Positions 26,136-34,970 of a DNA stretch of 64,000 nucleotides are shown here, piece by piece. Numbering within the stretch: position 1 is the stretch's first letter; each line of letters opens with the position of its first letter. The translations under genes and the position numbers were made by a program. The notes beneath the pieces were generated by a model. It was not told where the DNA came from, made no database searches, and was given only the letters and a program-made list of their open reading frames with translations. The DNA comes from Ectopseudomonas guguanensis (lineage in GTDB: Bacteria > Pseudomonadota > Gammaproteobacteria > Pseudomonadales > Pseudomonadaceae): assembly GCF_900104265.1 (NCBI RefSeq), contig NZ_FNJJ01000001.1, positions 322,557 through 386,556 of the forward strand. Direction: 5' to 3'.

Positions 26136-26252
26136 TCAGCTCTGCTTGCGCTTGTGCGCATCCTTCCAGATGAAGTAACCAACGCCCCCACAAAACGCGA
26201 TCATCAGAAGTACGGTGCCGAGTCCGGCGAGAACCACTGTATCGACGAACAT
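26136..26252 (-). CDS. ccoM: CcoM-like small cbb3 oxidase subunit, 38 aa
   Basis: A single-helix protein (MFVDTVVLAGLGTVLLMI, then GYFIWKDAHKRKQS). It has one transmembrane segment and a basic cytoplasmic tail, the layout of CcoM, a stabilising subunit of cbb3-type cytochrome c oxidases in Pseudomonas. AGGAGG precedes the ATG by six bases and a strong terminator follows, so this is a monocistronic gene. The oxidase genes themselves are elsewhere, as is usual for ccoM. ANR-like boxes lie upstream (26319 and 26370). The family call rests on remembered sequence style, length and regulation. Confidence 0.75.
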   Translation of the reverse strand: MFVDTVVLAGLGTVLLMIAFCGGVGYFIWKDAHKRKQS

Positions 26253-26318
26253 GGCTGCCTCCTGTTGTGCCTGTCTGTCTGGGATGGCTTCACGTTATCA
26301 GCGCTGGCGGCGGGAAAA

Positions 26319-26332
26319 TTGATCTGGGTCAA
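26319..26332 (-). promoter_or_regulatory. ANR/FNR box upstream of ccoM
   Basis: TTGATCTGGGTCAA matches TTGAT-N4-(A/G)TCAA, centred 73 bases before the ccoM start codon. A TGATAAC -10-like hexamer lies at 26300-26294, about 28 bases downstream on the minus strand, close to class II activation geometry. This fits oxygen-limited induction of a high-affinity oxidase subunit. Confidence 0.7.
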
Positions 26333-26369
26333 TGGCTGAAGAGCAGGCGTGACAGGGCCTGGGGGAATA

Positions 26370-26383
26370 CTGACCCAGGTCAA
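26370..26383 (-). promoter_or_regulatory. Second, degenerate ANR-type box
   Basis: CTGACCCAGGTCAA, one mismatch from TTGAC-N4-GTCAA, 51 bases further upstream of the first box (about five helical turns). It may be an accessory ANR/Dnr site. Confidence 0.45.
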
Positions 26384-26451
26384 GAAATCGAGGGGGTTCG
26401 AGGCGGGAAACGCTGCACAACGTTGTGCGCAGCGGGAGAATCGGGGCGCTT

Positions 26452-26613
26452 TCAGCGCTTCTTGGGCTTGCTCTTGGACTTCTTCTTGGCCTTGCCCAGC
26501 GGCAGCACCTGCTCGAACGCCTGACGCATCTCGTTGAGGCGCTTGTCGTTGAGGTCGTGGATACGCTTGTCGCGCTCGGCGGCGAAGTCGATCAGCTTGT
26601 CGTCATTGCTCAT
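26452..26613 (-). CDS. Small hypothetical protein with Lys-rich tail, 53 aa
   Basis: Starts at the ATG that overlaps the stop of the alkB-like gene (ATGA), so it is translationally coupled to it. The product MSNDDKLIDFAAERDKRIHD is followed by helix and ends in a Lys/Arg/Ser tail (GKAKKKSKSKPKKR). The charge suggests nucleic-acid contact; that is inference. It lies in the same position in other pseudomonads near rapA, as I recall. The longer 80-residue frame upstream is a shadow of the overlapping gene. Confidence 0.7.
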   Translation of the reverse strand: MSNDDKLIDFAAERDKRIHDLNDKRLNEMRQAFEQVLPLGKAKKKSKSKPKKR

Positions 26614-27212
26614 AGCGGAAACCGGATCAGGCGAAAGGTCAGGTTCAGGCGCGGCGCGCAGGCTTGGCGCGTCTTCGCCACTTGATGTTGCCAATGATGC
26701 TGGGTCGGCCCGCGCATGACCAGCAGCGAAGCGTGTTCCAATGTCAGCGAATGTTCGATGCGCGTGCTGCCGACACGGCGCAGGTCGAAACGTCGGCTGC
26801 CGCCCAGATTGAGCGAGGCGATCAATGGATCGCGCCCCAGCTCAGGCTCGGCATCACTGTGCCAGCCCATGGAGTCCTGGCCGTCGCGGTAGTAGTTGAG
26901 CAGCACGGCATTGAGCGGCTGCCCGACTTCTTTCGCGACCCGTTGACGAATCTCGTCGAGCAGCGGCGTCCAGGGCAGAGGCTCGTGCATCTTTCCTGAA
27001 TAGCGATAGCGCGCCTCCGGCTCGCCATACCAGGCAGTCAGCCGTGGCGTGCGGTGATAGCGGCCATGGATGAACAGCTCCGGTTGCTGCCAGGGCGTCT
27101 GCTCGACCAAGGCTTGCAGCCAGCTGTCGGCAAGAGCGGCGTCGACCCAGCCGGGTAAATAGTCCAGCTCGGCATCGGCAAGTGCGGGCAAGGGGTCGGC
27201 GAACAGCATCAT
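26610..27212 (-). CDS. AlkB-like 2-oxoglutarate/Fe(II) dioxygenase
   Basis: 200 residues. The facial triad is visible: His118-x-Asp120 (MGWHSDAEPELG) and His176 (HHWQHQVAK), with Arg188 and Arg194 of RLNLTFR for 2-oxoglutarate. The substrate-side motif NYYRDGQDSM and the loop SLNLGGSRRFDLR are typical of AlkB-type alkyl-DNA repair enzymes, so oxidative dealkylation of DNA or RNA is the likely role. It is the first gene of a pair with the 53-aa protein. Start: two adjacent ATGs at 27212 and 27209. Confidence 0.9.
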   Translation of the reverse strand: MMLFADPLPALADAELDYLPGWVDAALADSWLQALVEQTPWQQPELFIHGRYHRTPRLTAWYGEPEARYRYSGKMHEPLPWTPLLDEIRQRVAKEVGQPLNAVLLNYYRDGQDSMGWHSDAEPELGRDPLIASLNLGGSRRFDLRRVGSTRIEHSLTLEHASLLVMRGPTQHHWQHQVAKTRQACAPRLNLTFRLIRFPL

Positions 27213-27245
27213 GAGGTCTATGAAGAAGAGGATGAAATCAGTGTC

Positions 27246-27539
27246 TCAGACTTCCACATCCACCCAAAGTCCCTTTCGAGGCAGATCGCCCAGCGCCTGC
27301 TCGACCTCTTCCGGCTCGGCTTCAGCCAGCTGCTCGGGGGTGTAGCCACGGCGCTGCCGCCGACGTTGTTCATCGCGCAGCAGCTCCTCGGTTTCCTGTG
27401 GGTGGCGCTTGTCCAGGCTCAGCGCACTTTCCTTGGCGCTGCCCTCGGCCGGGGTCACCGGAGGAATCTCGGGCTTGGGCTTGATCACGTCCTGCGTGGC
27501 AGTGACCGGCACCAGGCTATGGGGGATAGGCGGTAGCAC
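27246..27539 (-). CDS. Conserved hypothetical protein, 97 aa
   Basis: Starts with GTG after AGGAGG. The N-terminal half is Pro-rich (IPPVTPAEGSAKESA) and the C-terminal half charged and helical (ELLRDEQRRRQRRGYTPEQLAEAEPEEVEQALGDLPRKG). No domain recognised. It lies between the alkB-like gene and rapA, divergent from rapA with a 162-base interval, matching the location of the hypothetical gene next to rapA in P. aeruginosa. Its role is unknown. Confidence 0.65.
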   Translation of the reverse strand: MLPPIPHSLVPVTATQDVIKPKPEIPPVTPAEGSAKESALSLDKRHPQETEELLRDEQRRRQRRGYTPEQLAEAEPEEVEQALGDLPRKGLWVDVEV

Positions 27540-27701
27540 GTTGCAGCACCTCCTTTGGTCAGGCTGTCGGCCCCGTGAACCGCGACTTTAGCCGGTGCTC
27601 GCTACACTTTCGACTAAGCCGAACGGCATTAGTGCCACGACCGCTTTGGTCGCGGCTCGGCATCCGTTACCATAGCCGGCTTTTTCACGCGGGAGACAGG
27701 C

Positions 27702-30545
27702 ATGGCGCAGTATCAACCGGGGCAACGCTGGATCAGTGACAGCGAAGCGGAATTGGGTCTGGGAACCATCCTCGCCGAGGACGGCCGCCTGCTCACCGTG
27801 CTCTACCCGGCCACCGGCGAAACCCGCCAGTACGCCACGCGCAATGCCCCGCTGACCCGTGTGCGCTTCGCCCCGGGTGACGAGATCACACACTTCGAGG
27901 GCTGGAAGCTCACCGTGCAGGAAGTCGAGGATGTCGACGGCCTGCTGGTCTACCACGGCCTCGATGCCCAGCATAAGCCGGTCACCATGCCGGAAACCCA
28001 GCTGTCGAACTTCATCCAGTTCCGCCTGGCCAGCGACCGCCTGTTCGCCGGCCAGATCGACCCGCTGGCCTGGTTCGCCCTGCGCTATCACAGTCTCGAG
28101 CATAACAGCCGCCTGCTGCAGTCGTCGTTGTGGGGTCTGGGTGGCGCACGCGCCCAGCCGATCGCCCACCAGCTGCACATCGCCCGCGAAGTGGCCGACC
28201 GCATCGCCCCGCGCGTGCTGCTGGCCGACGAAGTGGGCCTGGGCAAGACCATCGAAGCCGGCCTGGTGATTCATCGCCAGCTGCTCTCCGGCCGTGCCAG
28301 CCGCGTGCTGATCCTGGTGCCGGAAAACCTGCAGCACCAGTGGCTGGTGGAAATGCGCCGGCGTTTCAACCTCGACGTCGCCCTGTTCGACGCCGAGCGC
28401 TTCATGGAAAGCGACGCCAGCAACCCCTTCGAGGATTGCCAGCTGGCGCTGGTCGCCCTGGAGTGGCTGAAGGACGACGAAAAGGCCCAGGACGCGCTGT
28501 TCGCCGCCGGCTGGGACCTGCTGGTGGTCGACGAAGCCCACCACCTGGTCTGGCACCCGGAGCAGGCCAGCGCCGAATACTCGCTGGTCGAGCAACTGGC
28601 CGAGGTCATCCCCGGCGTGCTGCTGCTCACCGCCACCCCGGAACAGCTCGGCCAGGACAGCCACTTCGCCCGTCTGCGCCTGCTCGACCCGGCTCGTTTC
28701 CATGATCTGCAGGCGTTCCGCGCCGAAAGCAGCCAGTACCGCCCGGTCGCCGAAGCGGTGCAGGAACTGCTCGACCAGGGCAAGCTCAGCGCCCAGGCAC
28801 GCGATGCCATCGGCGGCTTCCTTGGCGATGAAGGCCGTGAACTGCTGGATGCCATTGATGGTGGCGACGAAGAAGCACGCGCGCGTCTGGTGCGCGAGCT
28901 GCTGGATCGTCACGGCACCGGTCGTCTGCTGTTCCGCAACACCCGCGCCGCCGTGCAGGGCTTCCCCGAGCGCGAGCTGCACCCCTACCCGCTGCCGAGC
29001 CCGGACGAATACCTTGAGCTGCCGGTTGGCGAGCACGCCGAGCTGTACCCGGAAGTCAGCTACCAGGCGCAGGAAGAGATCGACGACGAGCAACGCTGGT
29101 GGCGCATCGACCCGCGCGTCGAATGGCTGATCGACACCCTGAAGATGCTGAAGAAATTCAAGGTGCTGGTGATCTGCGCCCACGCCGAGACCGCGCTGGA
29201 CCTGGAAGACGCCCTGCGCGTGCGTTCCGGCATCCCGGCCACGGTGTTCCACGAAGGCATGAGCATTCTCGAGCGCGACCGCGCAGCCGCCTACTTCGCC
29301 GACGAAGAGTTCGGCGCGCAGGTGCTGATCTGCTCGGAGATCGGCTCCGAAGGCCGCAACTTCCAGTTCGCCCATCATCTGGTGCTGTTCGACCTGCCGG
29401 CCCACCCGGACCTGCTCGAACAACGCATCGGCCGTCTCGACCGTATCGGCCAGAAGCATCGCATCCAGCTGCACGTCCCTTACCTGGAAAACAGCCCGCA
29501 GGAGCGTCTGTTCCAGTGGTACCACCAGGCGCTGAACGCCTTCCTCGCCACCTGCCCCACCGGCAACGCCCTGCAACATCAGTTCGGCCCACGCCTGCTG
29601 CCGATGCTGGAAAACGCCGACGACGGCCAGTGGCAGCAACTGGTGGACGAAGCCACCGCCGAACGCATTCGCCTGGAAGGCGAACTGCACAGCGGCCGCG
29701 ACCGCCTGCTGGAGCTGAATTCCGGCGGTGCCGGCGAAGGTGAAGCGCTGGTCGAAGCGATCCTCGAGCAGGACGACCAGTTCACCCTGCCGATCTACAT
29801 GGAAGAGCTGTTCAACGCCTTCGGCATCGACAGCGAAGACCACTCCGACAACGCCCTGATCCTGCGCCCCAGCGAGAAGATGCTGGATGCCAGCTTCCCT
29901 CTGGGCGATGACGAGGCGGTAACCGTCACCTACGACCGCGAACAGGCTCTGGCCCGCGAGGACATGCAGTTCCTCACCTGGGAACACCCCATGGTGCAGG
30001 GCGGCATGGACCTGGTGCTGTCCGGCTCAATGGGCAACACCGCGGTGGCGCTGATCAAGAACAAGGCGCTCAAACCCGGTACCGTGCTGCTGGAGCTGCT
30101 TTACGTCAGTGAAGTGGTCGGCCCGCGCAAGCTGCAGCTGGGGCGCTTCCTGCCACCGGCTGCGCTGCGTTGCCTGCTCGACGCCAATGGCAACGACCTG
30201 GCGCCGAAGGTCGGTTTCGAGACCCTCAACGACCAGCTCGAAAGCGTGCCGCGGGCCAGCGCTAACAAGTTCGTCCAGGCCCAGCGCGATGTACTGGCCA
30301 AGCAGATCAACGATGCTGAAGCCAAGGTCATGCCGCGCCATGTCGAGCGCGTGAGCGAGGCCAAGCGTCGCCTGATCGCTGAACTGGACGAGGAACTGGC
30401 CCGCCTGATCGCCCTGCGCGCGGTCAACCCAAGCGTACGCGACAGCGAGATCGAAGCCCTGCGCGAGCAGCGCGAACAGAGCCTGGCGATGTTCGACAAG
30501 GCCGCCCTGCGCCTGGAAGCGATTCGCGTACTGGTCGCGGGCTAA
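27702..30545 (+). CDS. rapA: RNA polymerase-associated ATPase RapA (HepA)
   Basis: 947 residues of the SWI/SNF2 family. The Walker A segment [13 protein letters not shown] is near residue 176, the DEAH box VVDEAHH near 275, and helicase motifs V-VI ([15 protein letters not shown], then [11 protein letters not shown]) near 545-585. RapA binds RNA polymerase and promotes recycling after transcription. The length agrees with the family. It is divergent from the 97-aa gene. A 799-residue antisense frame is only a high-GC shadow. The gene's last bases reappear downstream at 30731. Confidence 0.96.
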   Translation: MAQYQPGQRWISDSEAELGLGTILAEDGRLLTVLYPATGETRQYATRNAPLTRVRFAPGDEITHFEGWKLTVQEVEDVDGLLVYHGLDAQHKPVTMPETQLSNFIQFRLASDRLFAGQIDPLAWFALRYHSLEHNSRLLQSSLWGLGGARAQPIAHQLHIAREVADRIAPRVLLADEVGLGKTIEAGLVIHRQLLSGRASRVLILVPENLQHQWLVEMRRRFNLDVALFDAERFMESDASNPFEDCQLALVALEWLKDDEKAQDALFAAGWDLLVVDEAHHLVWHPEQASAEYSLVEQLAEVIPGVLLLTATPEQLGQDSHFARLRLLDPARFHDLQAFRAESSQYRPVAEAVQELLDQGKLSAQARDAIGGFLGDEGRELLDAIDGGDEEARARLVRELLDRHGTGRLLFRNTRAAVQGFPERELHPYPLPSPDEYLELPVGEHAELYPEVSYQAQEEIDDEQRWWRIDPRVEWLIDTLKMLKKFKVLVICAHAETALDLEDALRVRSGIPATVFHEGMSILERDRAAAYFADEEFGAQVLICSEIGSEGRNFQFAHHLVLFDLPAHPDLLEQRIGRLDRIGQKHRIQLHVPYLENSPQERLFQWYHQALNAFLATCPTGNALQHQFGPRLLPMLENADDGQWQQLVDEATAERIRLEGELHSGRDRLLELNSGGAGEGEALVEAILEQDDQFTLPIYMEELFNAFGIDSEDHSDNALILRPSEKMLDASFPLGDDEAVTVTYDREQALAREDMQFLTWEHPMVQGGMDLVLSGSMGNTAVALIKNKALKPGTVLLELLYVSEVVGPRKLQLGRFLPPAALRCLLDANGNDLAPKVGFETLNDQLESVPRASANKFVQAQRDVLAKQINDAEAKVMPRHVERVSEAKRRLIAELDEELARLIALRAVNPSVRDSEIEALREQREQSLAMFDKAALRLEAIRVLVAG

Positions 30546-30902
30546 CCGTACGTAGGGTGCGCCGTACGCACCGAGGAATTTCGGTGCACACGACCGCAGC
30601 GCCTATCACTCGTATGTGGTGCGCACAGCCTGGGCGGCCCCGGGACACCCTACGGGTCACCTAACTCCTCCAGCCCATAGCCCGAATGCAATCCGGGAGT
30701 GCGCCCCCCGGATTGCATCCGGGCTACGGATACTGGTCGCGGGTTAAAGCACGGCATCGGCAATCGTAGGGTGCGCCGTGCGCACCGACCGCTGGCGCCG
30801 AAGAATGAGGTGCCAGCGGCCTAGCCGGCCTTCTCCCTGATAGGGTTCAGCGGCGCAGCGTTCCATCCAGCGCTCACTCGTATGCGGTGCGCACAGCGCA
30901 CC
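30546..30902. repeat. REP-like hairpin cluster with a ghost of the rapA tail
   Basis: No gene. Three hairpin groups: GTAGGGTGCGCCGTACGCACC with a distal GGTGCGC...CACCCTACGG (30552-30655); TAGCCCGAATGCAATCCGGG against CCCGGATTGCATCCGGGCTA (about 30678-30724); and GTAGGGTGCGCCGTGCGCACC with GGTGCGCACAGCGCACCCTACGG (30764-30907). Between the second and third lies TACTGGTCGCGGGTTAA (30731-30747), which repeats 16 of the last 17 bases of rapA. Confidence 0.8.
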
Positions 30903-32156
30903 CTACGGCCTATCACCCGCCTGGTGTGCTTCCAACTCATCCAACCTGCGCTGCAGAAACTGCCGATCCGGGCCCTGTTGCGCCAGCGCCAGGGCCTGGC
31001 GGTAGGCAGCGATCGCCTGCTCGCGGCGGCCCAACCGGCGTAGCAGATCGGCCCGCGCCGCATGGGCCAGGTGGTAGCCGTGCAGTTCGCCCGCAGCCAG
31101 CAGTCGGTCGATTTCCACCAACCCCGCCTGCTCGCCATCGCGCATGGCCAGCGCCACGGCGCGGTTGAGCTCGATCACCGGCGACGGGTTCAGGCGCAGC
31201 AGCTCGTCATACAGGCCGACGATCTGCGCCCAATCGGTTTCTTCCAGACTGGCCGCCTCGGCATGTACCGCGGCAATCGCCGCCTGCAGGCTGTAGGCGC
31301 CGAAACGCCGCGAGTGCAGCGCCTGCAATACCAGCGCCTCGCCTTCGGCGATCAGCTCGCGATTCCACAGACTGCGATCCTGGGCCTCCAGCAAAATCAC
31401 CTCGCCATCGACGCCGCTGCGCGCAGCGCGTCGCGATTCGTGCAGCAGCATCAGCGCCAGCAGCCCCTGTACTTCCGGCTCGGGCAGCAACTCCAGCAGC
31501 AGGCGGCCCAGCCGAATCGCCTCGTCGGACAGCTGGCTGCGGGTCAGCGAATCGCCGGAGCTGGCGAAATAGCCTTCGTTGAACACCAGATAGACCACGC
31601 GCAACACCGCCTCCAGGCGCTCGGGTAACTCGCTACGCCCCGGCACCTCGTAAGGGATGCGCGCGTCGCGAATCTTCGCCTTGGCCCGCACGATGCGCTG
31701 GGCCAGGGTCGCAGGGCTGGAGAGGAAAGCGCGGGCGATCTCCTCGGTGGTCAGGTCGCAGACTTCGCGCAGGGTCAAGGCTACCTGGGCATCACTTGCC
31801 AGCGCCGGGTGGCAGCAGGTGAAGATCAGGCGCAGGCGGTCGTCTTCGAGCAGTTCGCCTCCCTCGACGTCACTCTCGTCGGGCAACTCGGCCTGTTCAT
31901 CCAGCGGCTGGAAGCGGCGCTGCCGACGCAGGTTGTCGATGGCCTTGAAGCGCCCGGCGGACACCAGCCAGGCGCGCGGATTGTCCGGCACACCGCTCTG
32001 CGGCCATTGCTCGACCGCACTGCGAAACGCCTCGTGCAGCGCCTCCTCGGCCAGGTCGAAATCGCCCAGCAGGCGGATCAGGGTGGCGAGCACCCGGCGC
32101 GACTCCTCGCGGTACAGGCGTTCGATCAGCTCGGTGACAGGTGGCGATATCGACAT
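30903..32156 (-). CDS. ECF42-like RNA polymerase sigma factor
   Basis: 417 residues. A sigma-70 region 2 at the N-terminus (ESRRVLATLIRLLGDFDLAEEALHEAF..WPQSGVPDNPRAWL) and region 4 (LTLREVCDLTTEEIARAFLSSPATLAQRI) are followed by a long C-terminal DUF6596 domain with TPR-like helices (LNRAVALAMRDGEQAGLVEIDRLL). This long-tailed layout is the ECF42 group, whose usual neighbour is a gene for a DGPF/YCII-type protein; none is seen on either side here. Start set at the ATG after CAGGAG; the much longer upstream frame is a shadow. Targets unknown. Confidence 0.88.
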   Translation of the reverse strand: MSISPPVTELIERLYREESRRVLATLIRLLGDFDLAEEALHEAFRSAVEQWPQSGVPDNPRAWLVSAGRFKAIDNLRRQRRFQPLDEQAELPDESDVEGGELLEDDRLRLIFTCCHPALASDAQVALTLREVCDLTTEEIARAFLSSPATLAQRIVRAKAKIRDARIPYEVPGRSELPERLEAVLRVVYLVFNEGYFASSGDSLTRSQLSDEAIRLGRLLLELLPEPEVQGLLALMLLHESRRAARSGVDGEVILLEAQDRSLWNRELIAEGEALVLQALHSRRFGAYSLQAAIAAVHAEAASLEETDWAQIVGLYDELLRLNPSPVIELNRAVALAMRDGEQAGLVEIDRLLAAGELHGYHLAHAARADLLRRLGRREQAIAAYRQALALAQQGPDRQFLQRRLDELEAHQAGDRP

Positions 32157-32204
32157 GCGCTTCTCCTGAACGAACGCATACGGTGCCCAATACCGCCGGC
32201 GACG

Positions 32205-32232
32205 TCGAGTGGCGGCACGATCCGCCACTCGA
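32205..32232. promoter_or_regulatory. Perfect 11-base inverted repeat between sigma factor and lysoplasmalogenase
   Basis: TCGAGTGGCGG-CACGAT-CCGCCACTCGA, arms identical over 11 bases, located in the 153-base divergent promoter region. It may be an operator or a stable RNA hairpin. Confidence 0.5.
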
Positions 32233-32309
32233 TTTGGCACCCGTCGCATTGGCAGCCGTTCGGTCGCTGGGCATAGTCGCGCCATTCCAAGAACGAAGGG
32301 AGTCTTGCT

Positions 32310-32948
32310 ATGCGTTGGTTGCTGCTGGGCCTGGCGGGTGCTGCGGTATTTCTCTACGGCCGGATTACCGGCGATGCACAGCTCAGCCTGCTGACCAAGG
32401 GCATCCCGGTGATCGCCCTGCTGCTCTGGCTGCGCCAGGCGCCGGCCGGCACCTACCGCCGCTGGATCGCCGTTGGTCTTGTATTCTCCCTGGCCGGCGA
32501 CATCCTGCTGGACTGGCCCGGCGATCTGTTCGTGTTCGGCCTTGGCGCCTTTCTGCTCGGCCACCTGGCCTACCTGCGCGCCTACTGCTCCGACAGTCGG
32601 CAACCGGCCCTGCCCGCCCTGCTGCTGGCACTGATCGCCGGTGGCGCGATGTTCACCCTGCTGGCCAGCAGCGGCCTGGGCGAGCTGCTGATCCCGGTGG
32701 CCTGCTATGCCACGGCGATCAGCCTGATGCTTTGGCGCGCCCTGGCCCGCATCGGCCACCCGGGTCTGCAGCCGCGCTCCACCTGGCTGGCCGCCGGCGG
32801 TGCGGCGCTCTTCGTGCTGTCCGACAGCCTGATCGGCATCGACCGCTTCGTCGCCAGCTTCGACGCCGCGCCTTACGCCATCATCCTCACCTACTGGCTC
32901 GGCCAGTGGGGCATCACCGCTTCGGCCTTCCAGCGCAGCAAGGCCTAG
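32310..32948 (+). CDS. Lysoplasmalogenase (YhhN/TMEM86 family)
   Basis: 212 residues with about eight hydrophobic segments and the family's conserved segments KGIPVIALLLWL, AVGLVFSLAGDILLDWPGDLFVFGLGAFLLGHLAYLRAY and GGAALFVLSDSLIGIDRF; Asp residues in the second and third are the presumed catalytic site. The family cleaves the vinyl-ether bond of lysoplasmalogens in the membrane; a bacterial substrate is uncertain because plasmalogens are rare in Pseudomonas. GAAGGGAG serves as ribosome binding site. It is divergent from the sigma factor gene, with an inverted repeat between them. Confidence 0.85.
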   Translation: MRWLLLGLAGAAVFLYGRITGDAQLSLLTKGIPVIALLLWLRQAPAGTYRRWIAVGLVFSLAGDILLDWPGDLFVFGLGAFLLGHLAYLRAYCSDSRQPALPALLLALIAGGAMFTLLASSGLGELLIPVACYATAISLMLWRALARIGHPGLQPRSTWLAAGGAALFVLSDSLIGIDRFVASFDAAPYAIILTYWLGQWGITASAFQRSKA

Positions 32949-33048
32949 CAGGCCGTTAATGCCCTGCAGCGAGCAGTCGGGAAAGCCCTGACTGTTCGCC
33001 CGCACTTGGCTAAAATGCCGGCCTTTTCCGCTACCCGTTGCGACTGCC

Positions 33049-33792
33049 GTGAGCCAAGAACCCGATCGCCTATTCGCCCAGCCACTGGCCGAGGTGCCCG
33101 ACTTCGTCTTCAACGAGGACGTGGTGCGGGTGTTTCCCGACATGATCAAGCGTTCGGTGCCGGGCTACCCGACCATCGTCGAGAACATCGGCGTGCTCGC
33201 CGGCCAGTTCGCCCAGCCACACACCACCCTGTATGACCTCGGCGCCTCGCTCGGTGCGGTGACCCAGGCGCTGCGCCGCCATGTGCGCATCGATGGCTGC
33301 AAGGTCATCGCCGTGGACAACTCCCCGGCCATGGTCGCGCGCTGCAGCGAATACCTGCATGCCCAGGACGCCATGTTCCAGGAGCTGCTGCCCGTGGAGG
33401 TGATCGAGGCCGATATTCTCGCCCTCGACCTGCAGCCCACCTCATTGGTCACGCTCAACTTCACCCTGCAGTTCATCCCGCCGGAGCGGCGCCTGGAGCT
33501 GCTCACGCGCATTCGCCAGGCACTGTTGCCCGGTGGCGCGCTGATCCTCTCGGAGAAGCTGCGCTTCGAGGACGCCGCCGAACACGAGCTGCTCACCGAG
33601 CTGCACGTCGCCTTCAAACGCGCCAATGGCTACAGCGAACTGGAAATCGCGCAGAAGCGCAGCGCCATCGAGAAGGTGATGCTGCCCGACAGCCTCGAGC
33701 AGCATCGCGAACGACTGCTGGCCGCTGGCTTCAGCAAGGTGGTGCCCTGGTTCCAGTGCCTGAACTTCGCCTCGCTGGTGGCCCTGCCATGA
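33049..33792 (+). CDS. cmoA: Carboxy-S-adenosyl-L-methionine synthase
   Basis: 247 residues starting at GTG. It converts SAM and prephenate to carboxy-SAM, the donor for 5-carboxymethoxyuridine in tRNA wobble positions. SAM-binding fold segments: [17 protein letters not shown] (about residues 61-77) and [34 protein letters not shown] near the N-terminus is diagnostic. The stop overlaps cmoB (ATGA), coupling the two enzymes. Confidence 0.95.
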   Translation: MSQEPDRLFAQPLAEVPDFVFNEDVVRVFPDMIKRSVPGYPTIVENIGVLAGQFAQPHTTLYDLGASLGAVTQALRRHVRIDGCKVIAVDNSPAMVARCSEYLHAQDAMFQELLPVEVIEADILALDLQPTSLVTLNFTLQFIPPERRLELLTRIRQALLPGGALILSEKLRFEDAAEHELLTELHVAFKRANGYSELEIAQKRSAIEKVMLPDSLEQHRERLLAAGFSKVVPWFQCLNFASLVALP

Positions 33793-34757
33793 TGCGCGAT
33801 CTGGATCTCGATGCCCTGCAGGCACAACTGGCCGGCACCCCGCTGCAGGAATGGACAGCCGACCTGCCTGGCCAGCTCGATGCCAAGCTGGCAATCGGTC
33901 ACGGCGACCTGGCGCGCTGGTACGGCGCGGTGCAGGCACTGCCGGACCTGCCGGTGAGCGAGGTGGAACTGGCCCGGCGTTTCGCCTTCGGCGGCGCCTG
34001 TGACGAGGCCACGCGCACGCAGTTGAAAACGGCCCTGCAGGGGCTGATTCCCTGGCGCAAGGGGCCGTTCGAACTGTTCGGCGTGCACATCGATACCGAA
34101 TGGCGCTCGGACTGGAAATGGCAGCGCGTCGCCCCACATCTCGACCTGCGCGGCAAACGCATCCTCGACGTCGGCTGCGGCAACGGCTACTACATGTGGC
34201 GCATGCTCGGTGCGGGTGCGGGCAGCGTGGTCGGCATCGACCCCAACTGGCTGTTCCTCTGCCAGTTCCTGGCGATGAAGCGCTACCTGCCGGAGCAACC
34301 GGTGTGGCACCTGCCGCTGGCCTTCGAGGAACTGCCGGCCAAGCTGCAGGGCTTCGATACGGTATTCTCCATGGGCGTGCTCTATCACCGTCGCTCGCCC
34401 ATCGACCATCTGCTGGATCTCAAGGAGGCGCTGGTCAAGGGCGGCGAACTGGTGCTGGAAACCCTGGTGGTCGAAGGCGATGCCGAACAGGTGCTGGTGC
34501 CCGAGGATCGCTACGCGCAAATGCGCAACGTCTGGTTCCTGCCCTCGGTGCCGGCGCTGGAGCGCTGGCTGCGCCGCGCCGGTTTCGAGGACGTGCGCTG
34601 CGTGGACGTCAGCACCACCTCGGTGGAAGAACAACGCGCCACCGAGTGGATGCGCTTCCAGTCGCTGCCGGAGTTTCTCGATCCGGCCGATCACAGCCGC
34701 ACCGTCGAAGGCCTGCCGGCACCGACCCGCGCCGTGCTGATCGCGCGCAAACCCTAA
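33789..34757 (+). CDS. cmoB: tRNA U34 carboxymethyltransferase
   Basis: 322 residues. It uses carboxy-SAM from CmoA to convert 5-hydroxyuridine to cmo5U at tRNA position 34. The segments [39 protein letters not shown] (SAM loop) and [20 protein letters not shown] are characteristic. ATGs at 33789 and 33792 are both possible. A degenerate partial copy of the last part of this gene lies downstream at 34840-34912. Confidence 0.95.
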   Translation: MMRDLDLDALQAQLAGTPLQEWTADLPGQLDAKLAIGHGDLARWYGAVQALPDLPVSEVELARRFAFGGACDEATRTQLKTALQGLIPWRKGPFELFGVHIDTEWRSDWKWQRVAPHLDLRGKRILDVGCGNGYYMWRMLGAGAGSVVGIDPNWLFLCQFLAMKRYLPEQPVWHLPLAFEELPAKLQGFDTVFSMGVLYHRRSPIDHLLDLKEALVKGGELVLETLVVEGDAEQVLVPEDRYAQMRNVWFLPSVPALERWLRRAGFEDVRCVDVSTTSVEEQRATEWMRFQSLPEFLDPADHSRTVEGLPAPTRAVLIARKP

Positions 34758-34970
34758 GGACAGCGGTTCTCGTAGGGCGGGTGCAACCCGCCAGACTGCA
34801 ATTGGCGGGTTGCACCCGCCCTACGGTCAAACCGGCTCACCACCGAGTGGATGCGCTTGCCGTCGACGGCCGTGCCTCGTTCCACGATCTATTGGTCGCA
34901 CGCAAACCGTAGGGTGCGCTGTGCGCACCGGATTACGCAGTAAATGGCGCTCTGGCGGGTTGCACCCGCC
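34758..34970. repeat. REP-like hairpins and ghost of the cmoB tail
   Basis: A strong hairpin GTAGGGCGGGTGCAACCCGCC / GGCGGGTTGCACCCGCCCTAC occupies 34772-34825. Then 34840-34858 repeats 19 bases of cmoB (34639-34657), and 34901-34912 resembles the gene's final Arg-Lys-Pro-stop. A GTAGGGTGCGCTGTGCGCACC element and another GGCGGGTTGCACCCGCCCTACG copy follow. No gene. Confidence 0.8.

Noticed and set aside
27588..29987. 799-residue minus-strand ORF across rapA
   Set aside because: It is antisense to the well-supported rapA gene. Long antisense frames are common in GC-rich Pseudomonas DNA, and the protein shows no recognisable motif.
32157..33149. N-terminal extension giving a 748-residue sigma factor frame
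   Set aside because: It runs antisense through the lysoplasmalogenase gene and the start of cmoA; the real sigma factor starts at 32156 with a ribosome binding site.
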